From: Myceligenerans salitolerans
Lineage (GTDB): Bacteria; Actinomycetota; Actinomycetes; Actinomycetales; Cellulomonadaceae
DNA length: 64,000 nucleotides
Direction of reading: 5' to 3'
Assembly: GCF_017349295.1 (NCBI RefSeq)
Contig: NZ_JAFMPK010000045.1
Coordinates: forward strand, 20,759-84,758
Of the stretch, positions 35,722 to 45,795 are shown piece after piece (within the stretch, counting starts at the first letter, position 1; each line of letters opens with the position of its first letter). The position numbers were made by a program, and so were the translations under genes. Below the pieces are notes generated by a model. It did not search any database. It was given only the letters and a program-made list of their open reading frames with translations, and was not told the DNA's origin.

Positions 35722-38700
35722 TCACCAACCCCTTCGCGCGAGTGTGCGGTTCTTCCAAAGCGTTTTACCCATATTTCCGAAGACGCCGAGCCAGTAGGCA
35801 CGAACTGCCGTGCTGTTTCGAACCCACCATGCCCGCGACGACGTTCGGTACCAGATACCCCGCAGACGCCCTAGGTAGTTGTTGCGTTGATCAACGGCCG
35901 AATCCCTACCGTACTGTCGCCACTCGTGCGAGTCGGTGAGTTTCTTTGCGTTGCCGCCTCCGAACGCCATCGCTAGAAGGGCGCTCCACACGAAGTGGCG
36001 AATACCGTTCTGCTTGTCCCTGTTACGGAATCCGCTCGCATAGCCGATGACCAAGACTGTGATTCGATACGCGACGTAACAGTTTGATGCACCCAGGTTG
36101 AGACAGGCTCGCAGTTCCCTGATCTTCTTCATCACCGAGGTGGACATCGTTCCACTGACGTCGGAGTCATTCACGGGGTCTTGCGGGTAGACGTATGCCG
36201 TGCTGTTGCCCCCGGTCACGGGGTCGACCGATGTAAAGGCTCCTGTGGTGGGGTTGTAGACGCGGGCGCCCATGAGGTTCAGGCCTGAGTGGCTGGTTGC
36301 TCGTTCATCCGTGGCCATCCAGTGGTAGCCCAACGGTTCGCTCGAACCGGGAGTCGCCGTGGGCCCGACCGGGTTGCCGTACTCGTCGAGCGGTGGGGCC
36401 GAAATGGCGACCCGCTCGGTAGAGGTGACCGGGAAGCTCAAGGCGCCGTCGCCATGCGGGTCCGTCAGGGCGAGCGTCAGTTGCCCGTCGGTGACCGTGG
36501 CAGCGAGCTCGCCCGTAGCGGACGGGGCATACCAGGTGGTCGCGGACTGTCCGTCTGGAGTCGTCTCCTTGGCCCATCCGGGATTGTCGGTGACGTCGGT
36601 GTAGTGCCGTTCCGTAGTGGTCGCACCGGCGGAGCTTGTGACCGACTGCGTGGCGCGTCGACCGGCGGGGTCTAGTCCGTAGGTGGTGGTGACGCCGTCC
36701 TGGGTGATGGTGTGCACGGCGTCCGTGTCGTAGTACTCGATCGTCAGGTTCCCGGCGGCGCTTCCTGCGGGAGTGTCCACCGCGGGGATGAGCCTCTGAC
36801 GTCCCAGGGCGTCGTACCCGTACGCGCCTGCGGTCGCGCCTCCGAGCGTGGCACCGTCTTGAACCCGGTCGGCAGGGTCGTACGTCCAGCTCTTCGCCGT
36901 CGTGATGGTGCTCGCGGTCGTGCACGCTCCGCCGGCGTCGAGGGTGGGTTCGACGGTCGTCTGGGAGGTCCGGTTGCCGTTGGTGTCGAAGCCGTATGTC
37001 CGGGTGGTCGTACAGGCTCCAAGGGTGTCGGTGACATCGGTCAGGCGTTGGGCCTTGTCGTACGCGTATGCCAGGGACCTGCCGAAGGATCCGTCCGCGC
37101 CGGTACCGAGGTTGGTGTCCTGGGTCGCGATCCGGCCGAGCAGCTCTCGTCCGATAGTCCAGGTCCCCAGCGTGAGTGGGTCGCCGATGCTATCGGTGGT
37201 GTCGTAGGACATCCCGGTCAGCTGTCCGGCCTGGTCGTAGGTCTTGGTCATGGTGACCTGACCGGGCATGGATTGGGTCGTGATGTTCCCGGCCGCGTCG
37301 TAGGTGGCGTCGATCTGTCCCTTGCCATCAAGGTCGACCCCTACCGTGAGCCCGCGGTGCTCGGTGGCGGAGTCGGTCGTGTAGGTGGTGGTGCCGACCG
37401 GGTCGGTGACGCTCGCTACCGCGCCGGCTGCATCATAGGTCGTGGTGGTGACCTGCCCGTCGGTGTCGGTGTAGGTCACCAGGCGCCCCCACCGGTCATA
37501 GGCCTGGCTGATCCTGGCGATCTCAGCGTCCGAGGCGTCCAGGGACGCCGTCGCGGTCGGCAGGCCGGTCGCGGTGTCGTAGATCGTCTTGGTCGTTGGC
37601 ACTGGCTCGGAATCGGTCAGACCGCTGGCCGTAACGGTCGTCGTGTCGTCACGGCCGTCCGCAAGGTAGCTCTGCGTGGTGGTCCGGGTGGCGGAGCTCT
37701 TGACCTCGCTGAGCTTCGTCTGGTTCAGGAGGTATCCGTACTCGACCGTGGCGACCGGGATCGTGGCCGTGGTCTCTGCAGACCTGGTTCGGCACAGCAG
37801 GCCGTCCCACTCGGGCCTGCCACCGCAGTCCGCGAACGGGCCGGCCTGCGAGTCGGCGGTGTAGTAGCCAGTGAGAATGGTGCCCGCGTCGGCACCGCTG
37901 CCCTTGGGCTGACGCTTCTCGACCACGCGCCCCAGCGCGTCGAACCGGACCTTGGACGTGATGTCGGTACTTCCGTTCTCCGTTGTCGTCGACGTCGGCG
38001 ACCCGAGCACCCACCCCGAGGTCTCACTCAGTTCGTCCGCCCCGTCGATCGGCGCATAGCCGGTCCGCGTCTCAGCAACGACCGTAGCCGCACCGCTGGC
38101 CTCGCCTACCGGCTCCTGGAGGATCTGGGTCGTGGTCGCCAGGCCGAACCCCAAGCCGGTCTCGGGGTTGACCCCGTTGTTCGGCGCGCTCTGGTCGTAG
38201 GCGGTCTTGACGTGAGCGCGGGCGGTAATCGTGTCGCCCGTGGCCGGGTCGACCACGTCCGAGGCGGGGTACAAGATATCGGTCGCCAGGGTCCCGGCCG
38301 GAAGCAGCACCGTCCCAGCCGGCACGCTCTCGCCGTCGGGGCCAGTCGCCGCGGCGGAGGAGAGCACGTCCTGGTTGTAGGTCGTGATGGTCGCGTAGGT
38401 GTCCGGGTCGACTTCTTCCCCGGCCGTGGTGGAGCCTCGGATCTGGGCGATCGCCCCGGGCTCAAGGGTCCGCACGGCCCGGCCGGACTCGTCATAGGTT
38501 GTCGACGTCAGCTGCCAGTCACCGGCACCGTACTGGGCAGCGTTCGTGACACGCCCCTGGTCGTCCGTGTAGAAGACGTCCGCGTAGGGCCACAGCGCCG
38601 CGGTCACATCACCAGTCGAGGAGCCTGGTACATCGGCGGCCTTGTCCTGAGCGAATACTGCTGCCCCATATGTCGGTGCGTCCGGCTGACCCCAGACCGC

Positions 38701-41700
38701 CACGGCGGCCCCCGTCATCGCCGGCAGTCCAGCGACGGTCGTGGCGGGGTCGATCCCGTACACGTATCGGCTGGTCCGCACGCTCGAGGCACCGAGCGTC
38801 GCGCCGTCGCGGGTCACAGTGACGAGCGCGTTCGCATCGACCGTGGTCGGTCCGTACTGGAGCGTCCAGCTGGCCAGGCCAGCCGGTGTCACCGACGCCA
38901 GCAGCGGCACTCCAGCCGACGAGACACCGGAGTAGGCGTAGGTGGTCGACAGGTTGGAGCGGGGATCGGTGACCTTGACCAGGTAGCCGGACGAGTTGTA
39001 CGCATACGCCGCGACCGGAGTCGTCGTCACCGCGTTCGTGGCGGGATCCCACGCGGTGTAGGAGATCTGCTTGACCTGCCCGGCCCGGTCACCCGGCACT
39101 GCGTCCGTGCCGGTGTCCGAACTCCCGTACGCAATTGACAGAACCCGGCAGCCACGCTGTTCGGCACCCGCGTCGCAGGTCACCGGCGTCGCTGCCTGCG
39201 GGACCGGAGCGACCATGCGTGTGAGGCGACCAGCGCCGTCATAATCCAGACGCATGATGCCGGGCGAATCCACGCCGTCCACCGAGATCGCCTGCCACGT
39301 GCCGTTCTGCCACGCCCACGTGGTCACGGACCCATCAGAATCAGTCCACGTCAGACGCGTGCCACGGTCCTGCGCATCCGGCGCGAGGACCTCGATTCTC
39401 ACGCCGAGCGCAGCCGTGTCGTCGTCCGCGGCCGCATACACGCCCAGCTGGCGAGGCGCCCGTCCGGTTCCCGGCTGCATGAACACCATCGGCGATCCAT
39501 ACCCGTCCGTGAAGGAGATCGTGCCGTCGAACGTCGTGTCATCCTTGGCCGTCAGTCCGGACGTTCCCACGGGATCACCGATAAAGCTCGAAGTCCAGCC
39601 CGGCCCGAACACACCTGCAGACGCCGCCGGATTGTCGTAACTGGCATACGACCGTCCCACCGCCAGATCTGCAACCGCCGCGTCGTGCTCGTGCATCGCG
39701 TACTCACCGGTCCACAACGCCACCTGCCCCGGCCCGGCGGCGGCCGTCGGGAAGTCATCATCAAACGCATGCGGCACGTAGGTCGCCGTGGCATGCGAGC
39801 TGGGGGTGCTCGTCCAGGAGCAGCGGGTCGTCGCCGGGCTGGTGTAAGTGAAGCAGACCTGCACGTTCACCATGGTCGCCTGCCGATCACGGCCCAGTTC
39901 GGACGCAATGCCTGCCACGTCCAACAGCCCTGTCGCGGTGACCGCGCCGGCAGCCGTGGTGACCGGGAGTTCGCCCTCAACGGCGGTCCAGCCGGTGCGA
40001 GACCCGTTCGTCGGGGAGAAGTCGGCCGGTTCCTGCCCACCGCCGACCCGCCACAGGACCTCCGCTGTGACCGATCCGGATGCTGGTGCGGGGGCGGTGG
40101 CGCTGACCGGGACGGTCGAGGTCGATTTCGTACCATTCGAGGTGGGAGCAGTGATGTCCGCGCCGCCCGCGCCGAACGTGAACGTGGTGACTGCGCTGGT
40201 CCACGCGGCCTTGTCCACGGCACGGACCTTGAGCGTGTGCGCGCCCTCGGCCGGGTTCCATGTGTGGGTCGCGGTCTTGGTCGTGGTGCCGGAAGCGGTC
40301 TTGGAAGTCCAGGGGCCGCCGTCGGCGGAGTACTCGAACCTGGTCACATCGGAACTGGTGGAGGTGAAGGTGAACGTGTTGGAGGACGGCTTGGTGTCCT
40401 TCCATTCACCATTCGTGTAGCCGGTCGCGGTCACCGCCGGTGTAGCGGGCTTGGTGGTGTCGACCTTGAAGTTCCACAGGCTCTTGGTCGCCGACATCAG
40501 CAGCCCGTCATAGGCGCGCACGTTCGCCGAGTAGGTGTGACCGTTGGCCAGGCCCACGCTGGTCTTGGTGGTGTACTTCGAGGTGCCGCCCGAGGCCACA
40601 TACGAGCCGACACCATCGGTGAGGACCTCGGTGGAACCCTCCAGGATCTTCACGCTGGAGCGCACCCGGTCACCGTCCGGGTCGGAGACCACCGCCCGGA
40701 ACGTAGGTGTCAGCGTCTTGACGTACAACTCCTTGTTCGCATCAGTGCTACTCGGGTACCAGGCGTACTGACCCGACGCCAGCGTCGTCGAACCGGGCTT
40801 GGCCGGCGCGGTGTTCAGCGTGACCGTGAGCGTGGGCTTGCCCGAGGACGCGTTCGTGGAGTTGAACCGCTTCCAGCCGTAAGAGTCGGACTCGTTAGCC
40901 GCCCGCAGCGAGATCCCCCGCTCGGACGCCGCGCCGCGGGAGAAGTAGCGCAGGATGTCGGTGACATCCATGTTCACCCAGCCGTCCCCGCACGACGCCG
41001 AGTGCCCCGTGGTCTCGGTGGAGGAACCCGAGTACGAGGTGTTGATGTTCGGCTGATCCGACCACACCGTGCCACCATCGGCCAGACCCGCGGGGTAGGC
41101 CACCCACTCACGCGCATTACACGAGTAGGAGTGCCACTCCCACAACTTCAAGCTCGCCGACCGCACCGACTTGCCCAGGATGGAAGACGTGGACACGTTC
41201 ATGTACGTGCGCGCCTTGGTCGTGCCACCGTCGAACGTCCCCAGCCGTAGCTCGGTCTCGTTCGACTTCTCCACCGACGAGTCCGACTGCACGTACGTGT
41301 CCCACGGCAACGCCAGCGAGACACTTGGATCCACCACCAGCGGCAGCACCACGTCCTCGGGCGCGACACCGGCATCCTCGAGCCCGGCGTCAGCGTCCAT
41401 CGCGATGTCCGCCCCCGCCTCCCGGACATCCACCTGCGCCGGAACCTCTGCAGCGACACCCAGATCCAGCGGCTCCGGGCCACCCGAGAAGGCGTCCGAG
41501 ATCGCCCGACCCGCGCTCTGCGCCATCTTACCCAGCCCCGCACGCTCAACCTCGTCCGAGGCATTGTCGGACTCGTCCAACGCCTGGACCGATCCGGCCC
41601 ACGTCGCCGGCTCGGCGCTGCCGTCGTAGTCCTCGGCGACCGGGTGGGCCAGCTGGGCGTCGTAGGTCGCATCCCACATCACCGGCGTGCCCACACTCGC

Positions 41701-42609
41701 CACGACATCCTCGGTGCTATCCAGCACCTCCACCAAGGCCCCGGGCCCGGGGCCCTCGGTGGCGGGGTCGATGACCTGGGCGCCCTCGCCGCTGACTTGC
41801 AACCCCACCGGCAGATCCTCGCCGTCAGCCGGGAGCTCGTGCAACACGTAGTACTGCTCCACACCGCCACCGGTCACGTCGATCACCATGTCGATACCCG
41901 GGCTCACCGACCGGTACCGCGCCCGAGGACCGGTCACCTCAGGGGCCGGAAGGTCACCCGGAAACGTCAGCTCCGACACGATCGACGTGGCCGGATCCGT
42001 CAACGACGCCACCACCGAGACACCGTCAGCCCCGGCCTGCTGCGTACCCGAAATCTCGACCCGGGCAGGATGCGCCTGTGGGACGAACACGCCGTGATCG
42101 TCTTCGCGCAGGTCGGCGTCGAACTCGGCCCAGTCCGACGCATGCGTCCCATCCCCGCCGGTGCGCACCCAGACTGGTGACATCGACATCGCCACATCCC
42201 AGTCACCATCCGGGCGCGCATACGTCGCCGACGTCTCGGTGCGCTGGGACAGGTCCTCGATGCGGCAACCCGACAACCGAGCGTTCAGCATCGCCGAGAC
42301 TCCGTCGGCTGCCGTGCGCTCAATGCCGGTGCAGTCTGGGCCTGACTCCGCGGCTACCGCGCGCGGGGTCGCGACCAGCTCCGTTCCGCCGCCCACCGCG
42401 ACCACGGCGATGAACGCGGTACTCAGCGCCATACGGCGCCAACCGTCAGGACTACCGAAAGCATGCGTCAGGAACACCAGCACGACTCCGATCACCGGCC
42501 GGCACCACACGCCGGACCCGACAAAGACCTCGCATGAGCGGGCCAGCCCGGGAGCCCAACTGCGGATCGCGCTGGCGAGCCGTAACCTACCGGCTCCAGA
42601 CCACCCCAT
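35722..42609 (-). CDS. Secreted RHS polymorphic toxin with DUF6973-like tip
   Basis: This 2295-residue protein has a hydrophobic export signal near residues 60-87, a DNRLRE-type beta domain at about 430-600, fibronectin/Ig-like repeats, then long RHS/YD repeats (about 1000-2100) and the RHS core (GARVYNPTTGAFTSVDPVTG, then VNDSDVSG). The last ~135 residues are the variable tip: NGIRHFVWSALLAMAF (2201 on), DSHEW (HE at 2228-2229) and DQRNNYLGR (2240-2248) resemble the DUF6973 pattern of conserved His, His-Glu, Asp and Asn-Asn. The substrate is unknown. The frame start is used here; ATG at 42432 (MALSTAFIAVV) is a possible alternative. The immunity gene follows two bases after the stop. Confidence 0.93.
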   Translation of the reverse strand: MGWSGAGRLRLASAIRSWAPGLARSCEVFVGSGVWCRPVIGVVLVFLTHAFGSPDGWRRMALSTAFIAVVAVGGGTELVATPRAVAAESGPDCTGIERTAADGVSAMLNARLSGCRIEDLSQRTETSATYARPDGDWDVAMSMSPVWVRTGGDGTHASDWAEFDADLREDDHGVFVPQAHPARVEISGTQQAGADGVSVVASLTDPATSIVSELTFPGDLPAPEVTGPRARYRSVSPGIDMVIDVTGGGVEQYYVLHELPADGEDLPVGLQVSGEGAQVIDPATEGPGPGALVEVLDSTEDVVASVGTPVMWDATYDAQLAHPVAEDYDGSAEPATWAGSVQALDESDNASDEVERAGLGKMAQSAGRAISDAFSGGPEPLDLGVAAEVPAQVDVREAGADIAMDADAGLEDAGVAPEDVVLPLVVDPSVSLALPWDTYVQSDSSVEKSNETELRLGTFDGGTTKARTYMNVSTSSILGKSVRSASLKLWEWHSYSCNAREWVAYPAGLADGGTVWSDQPNINTSYSGSSTETTGHSASCGDGWVNMDVTDILRYFSRGAASERGISLRAANESDSYGWKRFNSTNASSGKPTLTVTLNTAPAKPGSTTLASGQYAWYPSSTDANKELYVKTLTPTFRAVVSDPDGDRVRSSVKILEGSTEVLTDGVGSYVASGGTSKYTTKTSVGLANGHTYSANVRAYDGLLMSATKSLWNFKVDTTKPATPAVTATGYTNGEWKDTKPSSNTFTFTSTSSDVTRFEYSADGGPWTSKTASGTTTKTATHTWNPAEGAHTLKVRAVDKAAWTSAVTTFTFGAGGADITAPTSNGTKSTSTVPVSATAPAPASGSVTAEVLWRVGGGQEPADFSPTNGSRTGWTAVEGELPVTTAAGAVTATGLLDVAGIASELGRDRQATMVNVQVCFTYTSPATTRCSWTSTPSSHATATYVPHAFDDDFPTAAAGPGQVALWTGEYAMHEHDAAVADLAVGRSYASYDNPAASAGVFGPGWTSSFIGDPVGTSGLTAKDDTTFDGTISFTDGYGSPMVFMQPGTGRAPRQLGVYAAADDDTAALGVRIEVLAPDAQDRGTRLTWTDSDGSVTTWAWQNGTWQAISVDGVDSPGIMRLDYDGAGRLTRMVAPVPQAATPVTCDAGAEQRGCRVLSIAYGSSDTGTDAVPGDRAGQVKQISYTAWDPATNAVTTTPVAAYAYNSSGYLVKVTDPRSNLSTTYAYSGVSSAGVPLLASVTPAGLASWTLQYGPTTVDANALVTVTRDGATLGASSVRTSRYVYGIDPATTVAGLPAMTGAAVAVWGQPDAPTYGAAVFAQDKAADVPGSSTGDVTAALWPYADVFYTDDQGRVTNAAQYGAGDWQLTSTTYDESGRAVRTLEPGAIAQIRGSTTAGEEVDPDTYATITTYNQDVLSSAAATGPDGESVPAGTVLLPAGTLATDILYPASDVVDPATGDTITARAHVKTAYDQSAPNNGVNPETGLGFGLATTTQILQEPVGEASGAATVVAETRTGYAPIDGADELSETSGWVLGSPTSTTTENGSTDITSKVRFDALGRVVEKRQPKGSGADAGTILTGYYTADSQAGPFADCGGRPEWDGLLCRTRSAETTATIPVATVEYGYLLNQTKLSEVKSSATRTTTQSYLADGRDDTTTVTASGLTDSEPVPTTKTIYDTATGLPTATASLDASDAEIARISQAYDRWGRLVTYTDTDGQVTTTTYDAAGAVASVTDPVGTTTYTTDSATEHRGLTVGVDLDGKGQIDATYDAAGNITTQSMPGQVTMTKTYDQAGQLTGMSYDTTDSIGDPLTLGTWTIGRELLGRIATQDTNLGTGADGSFGRSLAYAYDKAQRLTDVTDTLGACTTTRTYGFDTNGNRTSQTTVEPTLDAGGACTTASTITTAKSWTYDPADRVQDGATLGGATAGAYGYDALGRQRLIPAVDTPAGSAAGNLTIEYYDTDAVHTITQDGVTTTYGLDPAGRRATQSVTSSAGATTTERHYTDVTDNPGWAKETTPDGQSATTWYAPSATGELAATVTDGQLTLALTDPHGDGALSFPVTSTERVAISAPPLDEYGNPVGPTATPGSSEPLGYHWMATDERATSHSGLNLMGARVYNPTTGAFTSVDPVTGGNSTAYVYPQDPVNDSDVSGTMSTSVMKKIRELRACLNLGASNCYVAYRITVLVIGYASGFRNRDKQNGIRHFVWSALLAMAFGGGNAKKLTDSHEWRQYGRDSAVDQRNNYLGRLRGIWYRTSSRAWWVRNSTAVRAYWLGVFGNMGKTLWKNRTLARRGW

Positions 42610-42938
42610 GACTCACATTCCCGGCCAGCACGATCGCCAGTCGAGAGTTTTCAACGATTCTGTGTCGAAAGATCACCCACCCGGGCAGGGTCTCCATCAC
42701 AATCGGCCGGATGCGTGACACTGAACGGGTCAGGAGCCTGGGCGGGAGCAACTTCCGATAGGCACTCTTCCGTTGTACGCAGCATTCTTGGGTCTGATCT
42801 GGTCGTTCGCCCGAGGGGAAGGACCGGCTCGGCCTGCCTCTCCCAGGGTCTCGCCCGCCGAACGGTCACAGCCGGGACAGCTCCGGCGGCCGCTGTCGCA
42901 GGGCTTGCCTGTCCGACAGCCGCGCTAGGTTCTGCGGC
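42610..42938. promoter_or_regulatory. Divergent intergenic region
   Basis: The 329 bp lie between the starts of the minus-strand RHS toxin and the plus-strand DUF4259 gene, so both promoters should be here. I could not single out convincing -35/-10 pairs or an operator. Confidence 0.35.
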
Positions 42939-43358
42939 ATGGGAGCTTGGGGAACAGGACCGTATGACAACGACACCGCGATGGACGCAGCCGCCCTACT
43001 GGCCGACGGCCAGTACTCGTTCGACGACCTGGTCGAGATGTTCGACGACGACTACATCGAGCACGACGCCGGCGCCGAAGCCCTCATGCTCGTAGAGGCC
43101 ACACTCGCGACCCGAGGCCTGCGCGAGCTGCCTGTGACCGAAGGGCTGACGGCCGAGTCGATCAGCGCGGTGGTCGACGACACAAGGGCAGCTTGGCTCG
43201 TCGAACACGCCCCGCGCGTCCTCGGGCCTGGTTCGGAGGAGTTCGAGCTGTGGTCCGAGTCGGACAGCTTCAACGGGTGGGCCGAACGAGCTATCAGGTC
43301 GGTGGCAGAACTCCGCAACATCCTGACGGCCGTCGAAGGCCAGGGCTCGCTGCTCTGA
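42939..43358 (+). CDS. DUF4259 domain protein
   Basis: The 139-residue protein opens MGAWGTGPYDNDTAMD, the hallmark of DUF4259, a small acidic family of unknown biochemical function often found near toxin or defence genes and possibly acting in immunity. The rest is helical and acidic, including SFNGWAERAIRSVAELRNIL at the end. ATG start at the family N-terminus. It is divergent from the RHS toxin. Confidence 0.85.
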   Translation: MGAWGTGPYDNDTAMDAAALLADGQYSFDDLVEMFDDDYIEHDAGAEALMLVEATLATRGLRELPVTEGLTAESISAVVDDTRAAWLVEHAPRVLGPGSEEFELWSESDSFNGWAERAIRSVAELRNILTAVEGQGSLL

Positions 43359-43528
43359 TCAGGTGCTCCACGCGGTGGTCGTCAGGCTGGCGTCGGACCG
43401 GGCTCAGGTGGCGAGACGGAAGGCACGCGGACCTGCCCCGCTTGCAGGTTGCCAGGTTGCCCTCGGCGGCCTGGACTCCGCGCTCGTCCGGGAAGACTCT
43501 CACCCCGACGGCGACCCGCGCGGGATCG

Positions 43529-44083
43529 ATGCCGTGCTCAGCCGCATGCGCCCGAACCTCGGGATACCTTCGGATCGGTCGCGACGACATCCCCGCGCAG
43601 CTCCGCCGCGACGTCCTCGTCGAGGCCGGTCATCGATGCGCGATCCCCACCTGCCGACAGGTGCCCATCGAGCTCGCACACATCGTGCCGTGGTCAGTCG
43701 TCAATAACCACTCGTTCGACAACCTCATTGCGCTCTGCCCCACATGCCACGCCCGCTACGACGCCCCCAAGTCGCCGATCGATCGGCAAGCAATGAAGCA
43801 GTACAAGGCGAACCTCAGCGTCATCAACCAACGATACGGAGACCTGGAACGCCGCGTACTGCTCCACTTCGCGGATCGACCTGACGAGGACACGATCAAC
43901 CTACTCGGCAACCTAGAAATCCTGCTCATGTACCTCATCCAGGACGCGCTCCTTGAGCCGTTGCCCAGAAAATCCGCGATGTTCGTAACCCCGGGGATGC
44001 TGGAACAGCCATACCGACTTACGGCCGAAGGCCGCGTATTCGTGCAACGCTGGCTTGCCGCCGAGCCGCTCGGCAGCAGTTGA
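43529..44083 (+). CDS. HNH endonuclease family protein, probably 5'-truncated
   Basis: The 184-residue frame from ATG 43529 contains a zinc-type HNH motif: CAIPTCRQVPIELAHIVPWS (CxxxxC and His), then SFDNLIALCPTCHARYD. HNH nucleases nick or cut DNA and are common in restriction systems. The natural domain begins at about YLRIGRDDIPAQLRRDVLVE; the sequence before it belongs to other frames, including a protein-like minus-strand piece at about 43450-43590, so the original start may be lost. The C-terminal ~100 residues are helical with a winged-helix flavour (VTPGMLEQPYRLTAEGRVF). Confidence 0.7.
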   Translation: MPCSAACARTSGYLRIGRDDIPAQLRRDVLVEAGHRCAIPTCRQVPIELAHIVPWSVVNNHSFDNLIALCPTCHARYDAPKSPIDRQAMKQYKANLSVINQRYGDLERRVLLHFADRPDEDTINLLGNLEILLMYLIQDALLEPLPRKSAMFVTPGMLEQPYRLTAEGRVFVQRWLAAEPLGSS

Positions 44084-44165
44084 GTCCTCAGCGGGCTGGC
44101 GCTTGGCCATTTCAGCATGCCGACAGGTCGGCGATGCCGACAACCGGCACAGCATCGGAGTCCTC

Positions 44166-44957
44166 TCAACGGGTCTCGCCCACCAGGCCGTCGTCCTCAG
44201 TCAGGTCGGTGTCGATGTTGAGCACCGCCACGGCGGGGTCGAGCTGGGAGGCCAGCACCGCGGCGTTCTCCGCCAGCCGTCGTCCGGATCGAAGGCGAAG
44301 ATCGACGGGCCCGCCGTAGACGAGCACTACCTCGTCCGCGATCGCGAAGGTGATCGTTCCGCCGCGACCGAGGTGGCTCACGATTTCCTTATGGATGCGG
44401 CGGCTCGTACGCTCCTGGCTTCGGTCGGTCTTCGCGTTGCGGTAGTTGCTCGCGCGACGGCGGATGGAGACGGACTCACCGACATAGATCACCCGGGTGC
44501 CTTCTTCGTCCCGCCCGAAGTCGAAGCGGTAGAGCCCTGGCCGGTCGGGGAGCATGGGGAACGCAGGGATCCCGTCCTCATCGAGCGTTACCTCTCCGGC
44601 CAGCAGCCAGGTGAACCGAGCCGCGACGTCGACCTGGTCCAGCGGTTCCAGCGCAGCAACATCGACGCCCACCCGTCGCGCCGACCGCATTCGCGGCGCC
44701 GCACCCCTTGTGTCTGTGCTCCTTACGTCGCTACCGACGGTGAATCCGAGTTGGGGAAGCCAGCGGCGTGCTGCCTGGGAGTTGAACCGCGTGCGGGCGA
44801 CACCGGTCGCGATCGAGATGACCTCCTTGACCGGCCAGCGCATACCGTCGATCTGGACCCAGTACTCACTGATCGGCCCGGGTACGTGCCCATCGAGGCT
44901 GGCTCGAACCATGTCAGGGGTGAGCTCAAACGTCTCCGCGTCCAACGTAAAGTACAT
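44166..44957 (-). CDS. GIY-YIG nuclease-like protein with McrA-type N-terminal domain
   Basis: Residues about 5-75 (TFELTPDMVRASLDGHVPG, then YWVQIDGMRWPVKEVIS, ARRWLPQLGF) resemble the N-terminal DNA-recognition head of ScoMcrA-like enzymes. After a linker, residues about 139-215 carry GIY-YIG features: GLYRF at 141-145, VIYVGES at 156-162, and an Arg-rich helix RRRASNYR. This combination suggests a modification-dependent or homing-type nuclease acting on foreign DNA. The final acidic residue of the nuclease could not be placed with certainty. ATG start is natural. Confidence 0.65.
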   Translation of the reverse strand: MYFTLDAETFELTPDMVRASLDGHVPGPISEYWVQIDGMRWPVKEVISIATGVARTRFNSQAARRWLPQLGFTVGSDVRSTDTRGAAPRMRSARRVGVDVAALEPLDQVDVAARFTWLLAGEVTLDEDGIPAFPMLPDRPGLYRFDFGRDEEGTRVIYVGESVSIRRRASNYRNAKTDRSQERTSRRIHKEIVSHLGRGGTITFAIADEVVLVYGGPVDLRLRSGRRLAENAAVLASQLDPAVAVLNIDTDLTEDDGLVGETR

Positions 44958-45369
44958 GTGCCCGTTCTACCCCATTGCCGACATGACGCCGATGCACGCT
45001 GGAGCCAGCGCACCCGGTGCGGCCGGCCCGGTTCACCGGGTGACCCGATGAGCGCTTCGGCGGGGCGCTGCGCCCACGTAAAACGGGCATCGTGCGCATA
45101 AGTCAACCGTTGACGGGGCTCCACAGTGCCTCGAACCGCCAGCCTTCTCAGGCCGGGTCGAATCTCCACGCCTTCCGGCGGGATCACGGCATGTTGGTAC
45201 GGTGTCTCTGGTGAGAGCGTCAGAAGCGCGGAATGCTGCGGATCTCGGTCTTCCAAGAGCCATTCTTTCGTACCGGGCATTGGCCGTCAATTACTGGCGT
45301 TGTCGATCAACGACCGTGTGGATCTGCCGTGGACTCAGGCATCCGCGACCGCCCGTGTGGACGGATGGT
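44958..45369. other. Gap without a supported gene
   Basis: Only overlapping shadow frames were seen. The right-hand part leads into the IS5-type remnant. Confidence 0.3.
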
Positions 45370-45785
45370 GGATCGACTCGAACCGCAACCCTCAGCCGCT
45401 CGACGACCATTTCGATTACGGGGCATCCCCGGCGCGACGTGACCCAATTGCTGACCCTGATCAACTCCCTGCCCGCGATCCGGGACAAGGTCGGCGGGCC
45501 CTGGCGCATGCCCCAGATCCTGTACGCCGACCGCGGCTATGACTACGACAAGTACAGCCACAGATCCGCCAGCGCGCCCGCACCCCACGTATCGCCCCCC
45601 GTGATGTCGCCCACGGCTCCGGACTGGGCACCAAACGCTGGGGCGTCGAACGCGCCTTCGCCCGCCCCACCAGTTCAAACGCGTGCCCACCCGCTGCGAC
45701 ATCCCCGCCGACCTCCACCACGGACTCGTGCACCTGGCCAGCGCCGTGATCTCCTGGCGCGAGCTCCGTGCCCGGTCGTTCTGAA
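45370..45785 (+). pseudogene. IS5-family transposase remnant
   Basis: DVTQLLTLINSLPAIRDKVG and MPQILYADRGYDYDKYS, with GNRN-type sequence just before and EHGS/ERAFA-type residues after it in shifted frames, are the DDE core of IS5/IS1182-type transposases, including the catalytic Asp of ADRGYD. Several frameshifts break the gene and the N-terminal half is missing. No terminal repeats recognised. Confidence 0.75.
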
Positions 45786-45795
45786 ATGAGGCCCT

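Noticed and set aside
36712..39138. 808-codon plus-strand frame
   Set aside because: It is the antisense shadow of the RHS toxin gene: arginine/glycine/valine-rich, no domain, and fully covered by the well-supported minus-strand gene. The same holds for plus-strand frames at 39685-41250 and 2167-3207.
42610..42938. Specific promoter elements for the RHS toxin
   Set aside because: No pair of -35/-10 boxes stood out in the GC-rich sequence; calling one would be guesswork.
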